NCBI GenBank assembly: GCA_003162695.1
Contig: PMML01000058.1
Span: 11,816-73,749, forward strand
Direction of reading: 5' to 3'
Length of the DNA stretch: 61,934 nucleotides
Origin: Ignavibacteriota bacterium
GTDB taxonomy: Bacteria; Bacteroidota; Ignavibacteria; UBA10030
A program made the position numbers and the translations under genes. Positions within the stretch are counted from its first letter, which is position 1, and the number at the start of each line of letters is the position of its first letter. The notes below the pieces were generated by a model. The model did no database searches. It was not told the origin of the DNA and was given only the letters and a program-made list of their open reading frames with translations. Shown here piece after piece: positions 9,017 to 17,088 of the stretch.

Positions 9017-9988
9017 ATGAAACACCGACAATGGAAAGAATGGCTGCAGCTCTCGCTGTATGACGAACTTGCATCCGAAGAGCAGCGGCAGCTCGATATG
9101 CATATAAAAGAATGTGCATCATGCCGGAAAGATTTGGAAGAAATAAAACACATACACGCGCTTCTTGCGCATTACACGACGGCTCCCGTGACGGAAATGC
9201 AATTGCAGGATGCCCGACGCAGCATGCGAAGCGCGGTTCTGGGCGAACGCTTCCGTCTATCGTTTGCGGAATTATTTTCTGCAAAGTTGAATGCCTTTTT
9301 AATCCCTAGGTGGGTGACGGCAGCCGGAAGCATTGTGCTCCTTGCTGCAGGCGCTGCTGCCGGATATTTATTCTTTAAAACTCCGGAAAATCTGAATGGC
9401 TTTCAAACGGCATCCGCAGGAAGTACGGTCGAGCGGGGAGAATCGCAGATTGCAAACATCAGGTTTATCGACCGGGACGAGAAAAGCGGAACGGTTGACT
9501 TTTCGTTCGATGCTTTAACGCCGGTTCATGTCCGCGGCAGTCTCAACGATGAACGGATTCAAAAAATGCTCGCCCGTGCACTTGTCAGCGAACAAAATGC
9601 CGGTATGCGTCTGCGTACCGTAAACTTGTTCGGTACTTACGGGGAATCAAAAGAACAGAGTCCCAATGTAATGGACGATGAAGTGAAAAAGGCGCTGATA
9701 ACGGCATTGCAGTACGATCAAAATCTGGGCGTGCGGAAACAGGCGCTGGATGTCTTAAGCCGATACCTTCCCGATTCCACTGTCACGCGGGCGTTTCTCT
9801 TCGTCCTAGCAAATGAAAAAAATACGGGTTTAAAAATAGCGGCAATTAATTCGCTCGACCTGTCCAAATACGAACACCGTCCGATCAGTAAGGATCTGCT
9901 GTCTGCTTTTCAGCAGAAAGCGCAATCGGATGAAAATAGTTATATCAGATTAAGAGCCGGTGCGGCTCTTCAGGAGATACATCAATGA
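9017..9988 (+). CDS. Membrane anti-sigma factor with HEAT-like repeats
   Basis: A 323-aa protein with an N-terminal zf-HC2 anti-sigma domain (HIKECASC, the HxxxCxxC zinc motif), one TM helix (WVTAAGSIVLLAAGAAAGYLFF, about residues 96-117) and a periplasmic half made of HEAT-like helical repeats (LVSEQNAGMRLRTVNLF, ALQYDQNLGVRKQALDVL, LANEKNTGLKIAAINSL, KAQSDENSYIRLRAGAAL). AAGGAG precedes the start. Its stop overlaps the next ATG. The cytoplasmic finger should hold the sigma factor of 8397-9002. HEAT repeats as the periplasmic part are uncommon and may bind the DUF4097 partner. Confidence 0.85.
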   Translation: MKHRQWKEWLQLSLYDELASEEQRQLDMHIKECASCRKDLEEIKHIHALLAHYTTAPVTEMQLQDARRSMRSAVLGERFRLSFAELFSAKLNAFLIPRWVTAAGSIVLLAAGAAAGYLFFKTPENLNGFQTASAGSTVERGESQIANIRFIDRDEKSGTVDFSFDALTPVHVRGSLNDERIQKMLARALVSEQNAGMRLRTVNLFGTYGESKEQSPNVMDDEVKKALITALQYDQNLGVRKQALDVLSRYLPDSTVTRAFLFVLANEKNTGLKIAAINSLDLSKYEHRPISKDLLSAFQQKAQSDENSYIRLRAGAALQEIHQ

Positions 9989-11148
9989 AAAATATTTTAA
10001 AACACAATCGATGGATTTTTCTCGCCGTGGCGGCCATTTGTATGCTCTCTCTGACTGGCGCAGAGGAATCGGGCCGTTCGAAATCGTTCACTGCCGGCAA
10101 AGGCGGAACATTGGAAGTGTCGACAAGCGTCGGCGATATAAAGATAGTTCCGTGGGACAAAAATGAGGCAAGTATTCAAGTCGAAGGACTGGACGATGAA
10201 GAATTGGACCGCGTCAAAATGACGCAAACCGGTTCCGTAATTCACGTCGAGTACCGTTCCCGGTGGAGCAACTGGTCGGGACGCGTTCAGTTCACTGTTC
10301 ATGTACCGTCGCAATTCAATCTGGATCTCTCGACCTCCGGAGGTGATCTGACAGTCAGCGGCGAGTTGAGCGGAAAAATCGACGGCACGACATCCGGCGG
10401 ATCGATCAATTTGGGAACTGTTCGCGGCGGTCCTGTCGAAATGACGACATCCGGCGGGGATATTTCCGCAAAGAACCTGGAGGGGGAGGATCTTCTCAAG
10501 ACGGCCGGAGGGAACATTCATGTTGAATCCGTAAACGGTTCGTTGACGGTCAATACTTCCGGCGGCGATATTCACATCGGGTCGGTATCGAAAACGCTCG
10601 ACGCCAAAACGGCCGGGGGAGACATTGTTATTGGAGACGTGGGAGGAGAAGCACGGGTCTCGACTTCGGGCGGCGATATTGAGGTCGGCAAGGTTTCCGG
10701 TACGGCCGCGCTCAATACAGCCGGAGGCGATATCGTTTTAAAAGGAGCAAGCGGCCGAGTTACGGCAAAAACTTCGGGCGGCGACGTTCAATTGTATAAC
10801 ATCACCGGATCAATCAATGCATCTTCTTCGGGCGGTTCGGTGGAAGGGCGATTGATCCCGGCGGGAAACGGCAGCAGCAGGCTTTCAAGTTCCGGCGGTA
10901 CAATCCGGCTGTATGTTTCTGAGAAAGCGCACGCAACCATCGAAGCGACAATTAAGACGAACGGCTGGTCAGGCTTCTCCGGAAAACACGGTTCCCGTTA
11001 TGTCGTTCGGTCCGAGTTTACGCAGGATTCATATGAGACGGACAGCGATTCAAGAGAAGTCCGGGCTGTCTATAAAATAAACGGCGGCGGTGATTTGATA
11101 GAATTGTCGACCTCGGATTCGGATATAGAAATTTATAAGCTCCGGTAA
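9985..11148 (+). CDS. Secreted DUF4097-family beta-strand repeat protein
   Basis: A 387-aa exported protein. The signal peptide (MKNILKHNRWIFLAVAAICMLSLTGA) is followed by a putative adhesin-like beta-helix of about 18-20-residue repeats, each with a TSGGDI or TAGGDI turn (for example TTSGGDISAKN, TAGGDIVIGDV, TSGGDIEVGKV). This matches the DUF4097 family often found beside ECF/anti-sigma pairs. It overlaps the anti-sigma gene by 4 bp (ATGA), giving a three-gene operon. Role unknown; probably a periplasmic or surface sensor or effector of that switch. Confidence 0.85.
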   Translation: MKNILKHNRWIFLAVAAICMLSLTGAEESGRSKSFTAGKGGTLEVSTSVGDIKIVPWDKNEASIQVEGLDDEELDRVKMTQTGSVIHVEYRSRWSNWSGRVQFTVHVPSQFNLDLSTSGGDLTVSGELSGKIDGTTSGGSINLGTVRGGPVEMTTSGGDISAKNLEGEDLLKTAGGNIHVESVNGSLTVNTSGGDIHIGSVSKTLDAKTAGGDIVIGDVGGEARVSTSGGDIEVGKVSGTAALNTAGGDIVLKGASGRVTAKTSGGDVQLYNITGSINASSSGGSVEGRLIPAGNGSSRLSSSGGTIRLYVSEKAHATIEATIKTNGWSGFSGKHGSRYVVRSEFTQDSYETDSDSREVRAVYKINGGGDLIELSTSDSDIEIYKLR

Positions 11149-11170
11149 GCAAAACCGTGGAATGCAGGTG

Positions 11171-11211
11171 AGGCCGCTGTTCGGGACACTGTCCATGACT
11201 GCGGCCTTTTT
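11171..11211 (+). terminator. Intrinsic terminator of the ECF operon
   Basis: Stem AGGCCGC (11171-11177) with GCGGCCT (11201-11207), followed by a run of T. It lies just after the DUF4097 gene. Confidence 0.75.
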
Positions 11212-11239
11212 AATTCTTCATGTACGCACACCCCGGCCT

Positions 11240-12448
11240 TTACTTGATAAGCATTAACTTCTTTGTTTCCATATATGCCCCTGCACGGAGAGTATAAAAA
11301 TAGACTCCGCTCGGGAAAGCGCTTCCGTCGAATATTGCCACATGATCTCCTGCCGGCTGAGCCGCATTTACAAGTGTCGCTACTTCCTTGCCGAGCATGT
11401 CGTAAATTTTTAATGTTACAAGAATGTTCACCGATAACCGGTATTTGATGACTGTCGAGGGATTGAACGGATTCGGATAGTTTGCGGAAAGCTGGAACAA
11501 TTTAATCGGATGTGCCGGTGAGTTTTTAACATCGGTCGCTAAGAACCGAATTTTATACAGGCTGGAATCTGTTGCCGTAATATACAGCGTTTTTCTATCG
11601 GCATCTCCCCATGCACAATTCGACGGTGATTTTGACATGGAAATTTTATCAAGATATGTCCCGGAAGAAGAAACTATCCATATCCCCATCGGACCGGTGC
11701 AATAAATATTTCCGGCAGAGTCTGTTTTCATGCCGTCAGCGTAATTTATATTGTCTTCAGAGATGCTCGTTGGAAGCGTATAAAAAACACGCTTTCCGGA
11801 AATGACGGAATCGTCGACAACATCCCATGCATAAATAATACATTTATGTGAATCGTTCACATACAATGTCTTTTCATCAGGTGAAAAGCAGATTCCGTTC
11901 GGTTCATTTAATGTGCTGTCCAGCAGCGCTACGGTGCCGGATGGACTGATCCGGTAAATCCCCTGATAATTCAGCCGTGTTCCGTAGTTGCTCGGGATAT
12001 TGTAGTTCGGATCTGTGAAAAAGATAGAGCTGTCGGATTTGACGACGACATCGTTCGGGCTGTTGAATTTTATACCTCTAAATGTCGATGCGAGAGAAAT
12101 GATCGTTCCGTTGAATTCCCGTCTCGAAACGCGGCGCAAACCCATTTGTGTCAGAATAAGCCGTCCCTGCCGATCGAGCGCTAATCCGTTGGAATTATAA
12201 GACGGATTTAAGAAAGATTTCACAGAACCGTCTGTTTTCGACCATTCATAAATTTTATTTCCCTGGATGTCGCTGAGGAGGAGTCCGATCGAATCGACCC
12301 AGACCGGTCCCTCGGGCTGGATAAAGCCCCTGTAAAGTTTTTGCACGATTGCGCCGGATGGCAGAGGAGATTGAGCTTCTCCAAATGTGAAGAATGTCGA
12401 AAGAGCTGCGGTAGTAAGGATAAAAAGTCTTTTCCAGTTTATGCTCAT
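11240..12448 (-). CDS. SMP-30/gluconolactonase-like propeller with T9SS sorting domain
   Basis: A 402-aa secreted protein. A signal peptide (LFILTTAALSTFFTFGEAQ) precedes a six-bladed SMP-30/gluconolactonase-type propeller with EGPVW, NGLALDRQGRL, NSPNDVVV, FTDPNY, NGICFSPDEKTLYV and YADGMKTDSAGNIY. A short linker leads to a type A T9SS C-terminal domain starting LSANYPNPFNPSTVIKY and ending in a PSGVYFYTLR...KKLMLIK segment. Export by T9SS with surface anchoring or release is expected. GGAAAAG precedes the start. Substrate unknown. Confidence 0.88.
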   Translation of the reverse strand: MSINWKRLFILTTAALSTFFTFGEAQSPLPSGAIVQKLYRGFIQPEGPVWVDSIGLLLSDIQGNKIYEWSKTDGSVKSFLNPSYNSNGLALDRQGRLILTQMGLRRVSRREFNGTIISLASTFRGIKFNSPNDVVVKSDSSIFFTDPNYNIPSNYGTRLNYQGIYRISPSGTVALLDSTLNEPNGICFSPDEKTLYVNDSHKCIIYAWDVVDDSVISGKRVFYTLPTSISEDNINYADGMKTDSAGNIYCTGPMGIWIVSSSGTYLDKISMSKSPSNCAWGDADRKTLYITATDSSLYKIRFLATDVKNSPAHPIKLFQLSANYPNPFNPSTVIKYRLSVNILVTLKIYDMLGKEVATLVNAAQPAGDHVAIFDGSAFPSGVYFYTLRAGAYMETKKLMLIK

Positions 12449-12642
12449 GATGGATTTCTTTTCCGTGAGGCTGTGAATCGCTCAGCAAAAAATGTTTAAC
12501 ATGTGAAAGATATAAATATTTTATAAGAATAGCTGTTGTAAATGTACGATATGGCGAACGGACGGAAATCCGTTTGTCTTTAAGGAACGTATGAACATAT
12601 ACTTTGACGGCTCGTTATTTTTTTGTATTATCGATATCAATC

Positions 12643-13785
12643 ATGCGCGGAAACAGATTCTATAAACTGCTCGATCTTTTCATAGGTACTTTTTTGATAG
12701 TGCTGCTGCGGTGTGCGGGATTCAAACGGCGGCAGACGTCGAATTTATCACCTCGGAATATCGCTGTTATAAAACTGGCGGCAATCGGAGATACGCTGCT
12801 GCTTGTTCCTGTTCTTCGTACGCTGCGCACGGCATATCCTACTGCTAAAATTTATTTTATCGGCACAAAGATTAATGAAGAACTCATTGCTCTCTTCCCT
12901 GCCTATGTCGATCGTTTCTTCCGCCTTGATATACACCGATCCGTACGCCGTCCGTTTTCATTTATTCAGTTCATCAGGCGAGTAAGGACTCTCGATCTCG
13001 ATATAATTCTCGATTTTGAGCAGTGGTCGATGATAACGCCTGTCATTGCGGGATTATCGGGAGCGAAGGCGGCTGCCGGTTTTTATGGTTCGCATTGGGC
13101 GCGTCATTTTTTATATTCGACCGCAATTCGGCGAAAACCTGATACGCATGAAGCGGAAAATTTTCTTCGTCTTCTGAATGCCGGTCTTGGATTGCACGGA
13201 GTTCCGGATTTGGAACTTCCCGTGCAGCAGGAAGCTGTCGATTCAATAATACTGGATTTGCAGCGATACGGCTGGACGCCGAATCGAAAATTAATCGTTA
13301 TGCATCCCGGATGCGGATCGCACGGATTCCCGCGCGAATGGCCGATTGATTCGTACCGGGCGGTCTGCAACCGCTTGTCGAAAGAGCAAAAAATGTTTTT
13401 CGTGTTCACGGGAAACGGGGTTGAACGGAATTTGACTGCGAAATTGGAACAGGCATATCCAGGAACGAGTTGTTCGTTCAACGACCTCTCGCTTGTTCGG
13501 TTGATTGCAGTGCTGTCGCTGGCGGATATTTTTATCTCCGGCAATAACGGTGTTATGCACCTCGCCGGCGCTTTGAAGAGGCCTCAAATTGCTTTACACG
13601 GCCCGACAAATGCCCTCAAGTGGGGTCCTCTTAATCCGGCAGCCATCGTCATTCGTTCCACCTGCCCCGGATGCCCGTGTCTCGATCTCGGTTATGAATT
13701 CCACCGTGTCGATGGTTTTTGCATGGCACAAATAACCGCTGATGAAGTATATCAAGCATTCAAACATCTCCTGCTGCATTCATAG
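12643..13785 (+). CDS. Family 9 glycosyltransferase (heptosyltransferase-like)
   Basis: A 380-aa GT9 enzyme of the ADP-heptose:LPS heptosyltransferase type. The N-terminus shows IAVIKLAAIGDTLLLVPVLRTLRTAYP, the family's first strand-helix. The C-terminal nucleotide-sugar site shows VMHPGCGSHGFPREWP and SGNNGVMHLAGALKRPQIALHGPT. ATG 12643 is preferred over the upstream in-frame TTG 12604, which only adds 13 residues. A likely role is lipopolysaccharide core or related glycan assembly. It stands alone. Confidence 0.9.
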   Translation: MRGNRFYKLLDLFIGTFLIVLLRCAGFKRRQTSNLSPRNIAVIKLAAIGDTLLLVPVLRTLRTAYPTAKIYFIGTKINEELIALFPAYVDRFFRLDIHRSVRRPFSFIQFIRRVRTLDLDIILDFEQWSMITPVIAGLSGAKAAAGFYGSHWARHFLYSTAIRRKPDTHEAENFLRLLNAGLGLHGVPDLELPVQQEAVDSIILDLQRYGWTPNRKLIVMHPGCGSHGFPREWPIDSYRAVCNRLSKEQKMFFVFTGNGVERNLTAKLEQAYPGTSCSFNDLSLVRLIAVLSLADIFISGNNGVMHLAGALKRPQIALHGPTNALKWGPLNPAAIVIRSTCPGCPCLDLGYEFHRVDGFCMAQITADEVYQAFKHLLLHS

Positions 13786-13821
13786 TTCTAATTATTTCCC
13801 GGACCAGTCCGATTTCTTCTC

Positions 13822-13864
13822 ATAATATTTTAATAATAATTTAGTAATGCAGAGTTTTTAGACT
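13822..13864 (+). promoter_or_regulatory. Pho-box-like promoter of the TIR-PstS-OmpA gene
   Basis: ATAAT at 13822-13826, ATAAT at 13833-13837 and GTAAT at 13844-13848 (11-bp period), then 10 nt and TAGACT at 13859-13864 as -10. Same layout as the promoters at 18.8, 22.7 and 32.3 kb. The words are AT-rich, so this copy is weaker evidence alone. Confidence 0.5.
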
Positions 13865-13919
13865 TCCGCATATCGATTGGATATATTGATTCACAACAAT
13901 ACAAAAAAGGAGTGAATCG

Positions 13920-15794
13920 ATGATCTCTATTGTACATTCAAAACAAAATCAACAACTTGCACACGAACTCAGTCTCTGGCTTGAAGAAGGCGGATATACA
14001 ACGGGAGGACTATCGTTCGGTGAAGAACATCAGCCGACAATTATTGCTTCGCTTGCGGTTTCCCAAATGGTCATTCTTATCGTTTCTCCGGAGCTCAATG
14101 CAGAGGCGGAAGCGTTTCAATTGCACATCGAAACGATAAAACGGCTTCATATTCCGATCATACCGCTATTGCTCAATTTGTCCGATGCAGAATTTCGCCT
14201 TCAAGAAACTCCATGGACTTCTCTCGTCGGGCGCGGATCGACCATGGAAATACCCAAAGAAGGAACGGAATCCATTCTCTCACGTGTTCTTGCGGCTCTG
14301 AAAGCTCTCGGCGTACAACCGAATGAAAAACCGGATAAAGACCGTATTCGAGCATTGCGTCAATTTACGGGACGGGATGCTGCGGGAGGAACGGGTGTTA
14401 TCGGAAAACGGAAAAAAACAAAAAGACGATATCTTTTTGCAGCATTAATTGTAATTCTTTGTTGTGTGAGTGCCTATCAAGGAATTCAATCTTATCTCCT
14501 TAAAAAACAACAAGCAATGCCACCGCGTATTGTGCTTCGTCTTCATGGTTCCAATACAATCGGAGCGTCGCTTGCGCCTGCACTTATCGAACGGTTTACG
14601 GCAATCAAAGGAGGAATGAATTACTTCTGGCACAACGGCGCAAATGTACTGGAAAAAAAGCTTGTGTACCGCCTGCCGCAAGATTCAACCCGCTATGCTG
14701 TCGAACTCTTCACGCATGGTTCGGCCTATGCATTTATCGATCTTTCCGACAGCTCAGCGGATATAGGTATGGCATCGCGTTCGGTCAAACCTGAGGAAGA
14801 AGATTTTCTCAAACGAGTTAAAATGGGCGATATGGGTTCATCCGGCTGCGAACATATTATCGGTCTCGACGGTGTTGCAGTCATAGTCCATCCCGCAAAT
14901 CCTATCCAGTCACTTACGATCGAACAGATTGCTGGAATATTCGGCGGAAAAATAACACTTTGGTCGCAGGTCGGAGGGGAACAGAAGCCGATTCTCTTAT
15001 TCGCGCGTGAAAAAACTTCCGGGACTTTCGATACCTTTGAAAACCTTGTCTTAAAGCGGTACGGTTTTAAGGATGTGGATACTTCGGCAAAACGTTTTGA
15101 GGACAGCAATGAACTTTCAAAACGAGTCTCTTCGATGGAAAACGGGATCGGTTTTATCGGCTTGCCGTACGTGAATGATGCAAAAGCAATCGCCGTAGCG
15201 GACGGGGATGCGCCGCCGGTCTACGCCAATGCCCTTACGATTGCCCGGGAAGATTATCCGCTCGCACGGCGTTTGTTTCTCTATATCCCATCGAATCCGG
15301 CAAGTTCGTGGACCCGCGATTTTGTCCGGTTCACATTGTCCGATGAAGGGCAGGAAATTGTGAAACGCATCGGATTTGTGGATATACGCATTACAACAGA
15401 AAGTAATGTCGTTCTGTCCGCTTCGGCACCGGCGGATTATACCGCTCTTACAACATCGTCAAAGCGGCTCTCAATGACATTTCGGTTTAAAACAGGAAGC
15501 GAGTCTCTCGATAATAAAGCGCTTCAGGATATCGACCGTATCGTCAAGTATGAACGCCAGAACGGAATACCGCAATTGATATTAATTGGTTTTACGGATA
15601 ATGAAGGGGATACAAAGCATCTTAAGGAAATATCCCTTCATCACGCCCATGTCGTTGCCGATGAATTTCATGCACGAGGCCTCAATGTTGACGAACAAAA
15701 TATTCACGGTTTCGGAACGGCACTGCCTCTGACAACCAATGCGACCCCCGAAGGAAGACAGAAGAATCGTCGTGTTGAAGTGTGGATGAAGTAG
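13920..15794 (+). CDS. TIR-like / transmembrane / PstS-like / OmpA fusion protein
   Basis: A 624-aa single-pass membrane protein. Residues 1-125 look like a TIR fold (ISIVHSKQNQQLAHELSLWL; ILIVSPELNAEAEAF; IPIIPLLLNLSD). A basic stretch and TM helix lie at about 163-188. Residues about 203-495 resemble a PstS phosphate-binding protein (LHGSNTIGASLAP, ADIGMASRSVKPEE, KTSGTFDTFENLV, GIGFIGLPYV). Residues about 510-624 are an OmpA peptidoglycan-binding domain (FTDNEG at 558-563, TNATPEGRQKNRRVEV near the end); the usual LSxxRA arginine is not conserved. GGAG sits before ATG 13920. Topology suggests a cytoplasmic TIR driven by a periplasmic phosphate-binding sensor. NADase activity is not shown, and the catalytic Glu cannot be fixed by eye. 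Confidence 0.8.
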   Translation: MISIVHSKQNQQLAHELSLWLEEGGYTTGGLSFGEEHQPTIIASLAVSQMVILIVSPELNAEAEAFQLHIETIKRLHIPIIPLLLNLSDAEFRLQETPWTSLVGRGSTMEIPKEGTESILSRVLAALKALGVQPNEKPDKDRIRALRQFTGRDAAGGTGVIGKRKKTKRRYLFAALIVILCCVSAYQGIQSYLLKKQQAMPPRIVLRLHGSNTIGASLAPALIERFTAIKGGMNYFWHNGANVLEKKLVYRLPQDSTRYAVELFTHGSAYAFIDLSDSSADIGMASRSVKPEEEDFLKRVKMGDMGSSGCEHIIGLDGVAVIVHPANPIQSLTIEQIAGIFGGKITLWSQVGGEQKPILLFAREKTSGTFDTFENLVLKRYGFKDVDTSAKRFEDSNELSKRVSSMENGIGFIGLPYVNDAKAIAVADGDAPPVYANALTIAREDYPLARRLFLYIPSNPASSWTRDFVRFTLSDEGQEIVKRIGFVDIRITTESNVVLSASAPADYTALTTSSKRLSMTFRFKTGSESLDNKALQDIDRIVKYERQNGIPQLILIGFTDNEGDTKHLKEISLHHAHVVADEFHARGLNVDEQNIHGFGTALPLTTNATPEGRQKNRRVEVWMK

Positions 15795-15795
15795 C

Positions 15796-16704
15796 TTAAG
15801 CGCGTTTCTGAACGTTGAGCGATTCGGATAGAGAATGCTGCCCGATTTTTTTTCTTCGGGCAACATTTTCGTATTCATAAGCAAGCGTTTGCAACCGTTC
15901 ATTTAGGGGATCATTCCGCAATTCAATATGTATCTCTTCCAGCAAGGCTGTAATATGTTCATAGGAAGCGGATTCAAGATCGTGACCTGTCTCTTCGCTT
16001 TGCGCTGCGGCCGATTTTGCCGCAGCCCGCTCAATGTTTAGCCGGTATTCTAAAAGGGCTTCATTGAGAGGATCCCGGACGAGAGCCTCGGCTAAAATTG
16101 CCTTTGCCGAATCGAAATTTCCTTTTGCAACGGCTTCTTTTATTTTTATCAAGAGAGGAGAAATGGAAATCGCTGATTCCGAAGGCTTAGACTGATGTAC
16201 GGCTGAATTATTGGCTGCTGCGGTTTCGGCATCGGTAATTTCTTTGTTGAGAACTCCGAGGAGCGAATGGCCGGGGAAAAGAATGCCTGCCCGATTGAGT
16301 TCGTTTCGAGCCCGTTCATATCGGCCCAGATTGAGGGAATTTTGTGCGGAATCGATCAGTTGAAGAAATTTTTCCTCCAGAGCTTGTTTCCGGGCATCAT
16401 GTCCGGTTTTTGAATTATTCTTGTTCTCAGAAGTCTTGCGGGTCTTTTCTTTGCTCTGGAGATCCCGGAGGATCAGAATGAAGATCCGGTCGAGCGACTC
16501 AATGTCGGAATGATTGAGCACACCGGACTTTTGAAATGATTCTAAACGCCATAAATACATGGGAACGAATATGCTCGGCGATTCTATGGACTGTAATTCT
16601 TTGATATCATTCTTTGCATCGGAAAAAGTTCCGGACTTTATGTGTGTTTGGATCGAAGCCATCAATGCGCGGACACGGCTATGAAGTTCAGGTAATGAGG
16701 TCAT
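15796..16704 (-). CDS. Cytoplasmic helical (TPR-like) protein of unknown function
   Basis: A 302-aa protein without a signal peptide or TM segment. It is mostly alpha-helical with TPR-like pieces (LGRYERARNELNRAGILFPGH; KGNFDSAKAILAEALVRDP; ELRNDPLNERLQTLAYEY) separated by charged, low-complexity linkers. Not recognised as a named family. It converges on the TIR-PstS-OmpA gene with 1 bp between the two stops. Two Pho-box-like words lie about 85-100 bp upstream on its strand. It could be a scaffold partner in the phosphate island. Confidence 0.65.
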   Translation of the reverse strand: MTSLPELHSRVRALMASIQTHIKSGTFSDAKNDIKELQSIESPSIFVPMYLWRLESFQKSGVLNHSDIESLDRIFILILRDLQSKEKTRKTSENKNNSKTGHDARKQALEEKFLQLIDSAQNSLNLGRYERARNELNRAGILFPGHSLLGVLNKEITDAETAAANNSAVHQSKPSESAISISPLLIKIKEAVAKGNFDSAKAILAEALVRDPLNEALLEYRLNIERAAAKSAAAQSEETGHDLESASYEHITALLEEIHIELRNDPLNERLQTLAYEYENVARRKKIGQHSLSESLNVQKRA

Positions 16705-16787
16705 GAGGAAGCCTTATTGTTTTAAAAATGACGATTAATTCTCTCTTCATAAAACTCATTTCTCTGAGAATAATCAATCTCTTTTCT

Positions 16788-16803
16788 GTAAAGAAAATGT
16801 TAA
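16788..16803 (-). promoter_or_regulatory. Partial Pho-box-like repeat upstream of the 16704 gene
   Basis: On the minus strand TTAAC (16803-16799), 6 nt, TTTAC (16792-16788): two words at 11-bp period. The position where the -10 should lie reads TTGATT, a poor match. Only two words fit, so this is tentative. Confidence 0.3.
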
Positions 16804-16832
16804 GAAAAAGAACTCGTATAAAATTCTAATAT

Positions 16833-16864
16833 TTAACTGATTCTTAATCTCACGGCATTATTCA
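16833..16864 (+). promoter_or_regulatory. Rightward Pho-box-like repeat
   Basis: TTAAC (16833-16837) and TTAAT (16844-16848) at 11-bp period, then 10 nt and TATTCA. The core TTAACTGATTCTTAAT is nearly identical to the one at 32746-32761 (one base differs). No known gene lies downstream on this strand except the small frame at 16876. Confidence 0.3.
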
Positions 16865-16875
16865 TCTCTTTGCTC

Positions 16876-17013
16876 ATGAAAGAATATGTTCGATTGTGTT
16901 TTATCCTTTTTATTCTCACGCTTCATGTGTTTTATTTTTTTATAACCAGAAATACCTGCTTCTGTTTTAGGCATGGGCGCATATGCGGTATAGAAATAAC
17001 TCTGAGAGAGTAA
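16876..17013 (+). CDS. Possible 45-aa membrane peptide
   Basis: An ATG frame of 45 codons beginning MKEYVRLCFILFILTLHVFY, which reads like a signal anchor, followed by a Cys-rich tail (TCFCFRHGRICG). It lies 28 bp after the rightward repeat at 16833-16848, so a transcript from there would be almost leaderless. There is no ribosome binding site. It may be chance in AT-rich DNA. Confidence 0.18.
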   Translation: MKEYVRLCFILFILTLHVFYFFITRNTCFCFRHGRICGIEITLRE

Positions 17014-17088
17014 TACGTGGAGAGCATAATATTCAAACACGGATCTCATCGCTCGAAAGATGCCGTCGATCCTGTCTCCAGCACTTTC

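Larger units (their letters stand above)
16705..17088. other. AT-rich gap with Pho-like words on both strands
   Basis: About 380 bp with no recognised conserved gene. It holds repeat words facing left (16788-16803) and right (16833-16848), and a possible 45-codon hydrophobic reading frame at 16876-17013. Confidence 0.4.

Noticed and set aside
8370-9284. 304-codon minus-strand frame opposite the ECF sigma and anti-sigma genes
   Set aside because: The plus strand encodes clear sigma-70 and zf-HC2 proteins here; the minus translation is Arg/Cys-rich with no family pattern.
12604-12642. TTG start extending the GT9 protein by 13 residues
   Set aside because: No ribosome binding site, and ATG 12643 fits the family N-terminus.
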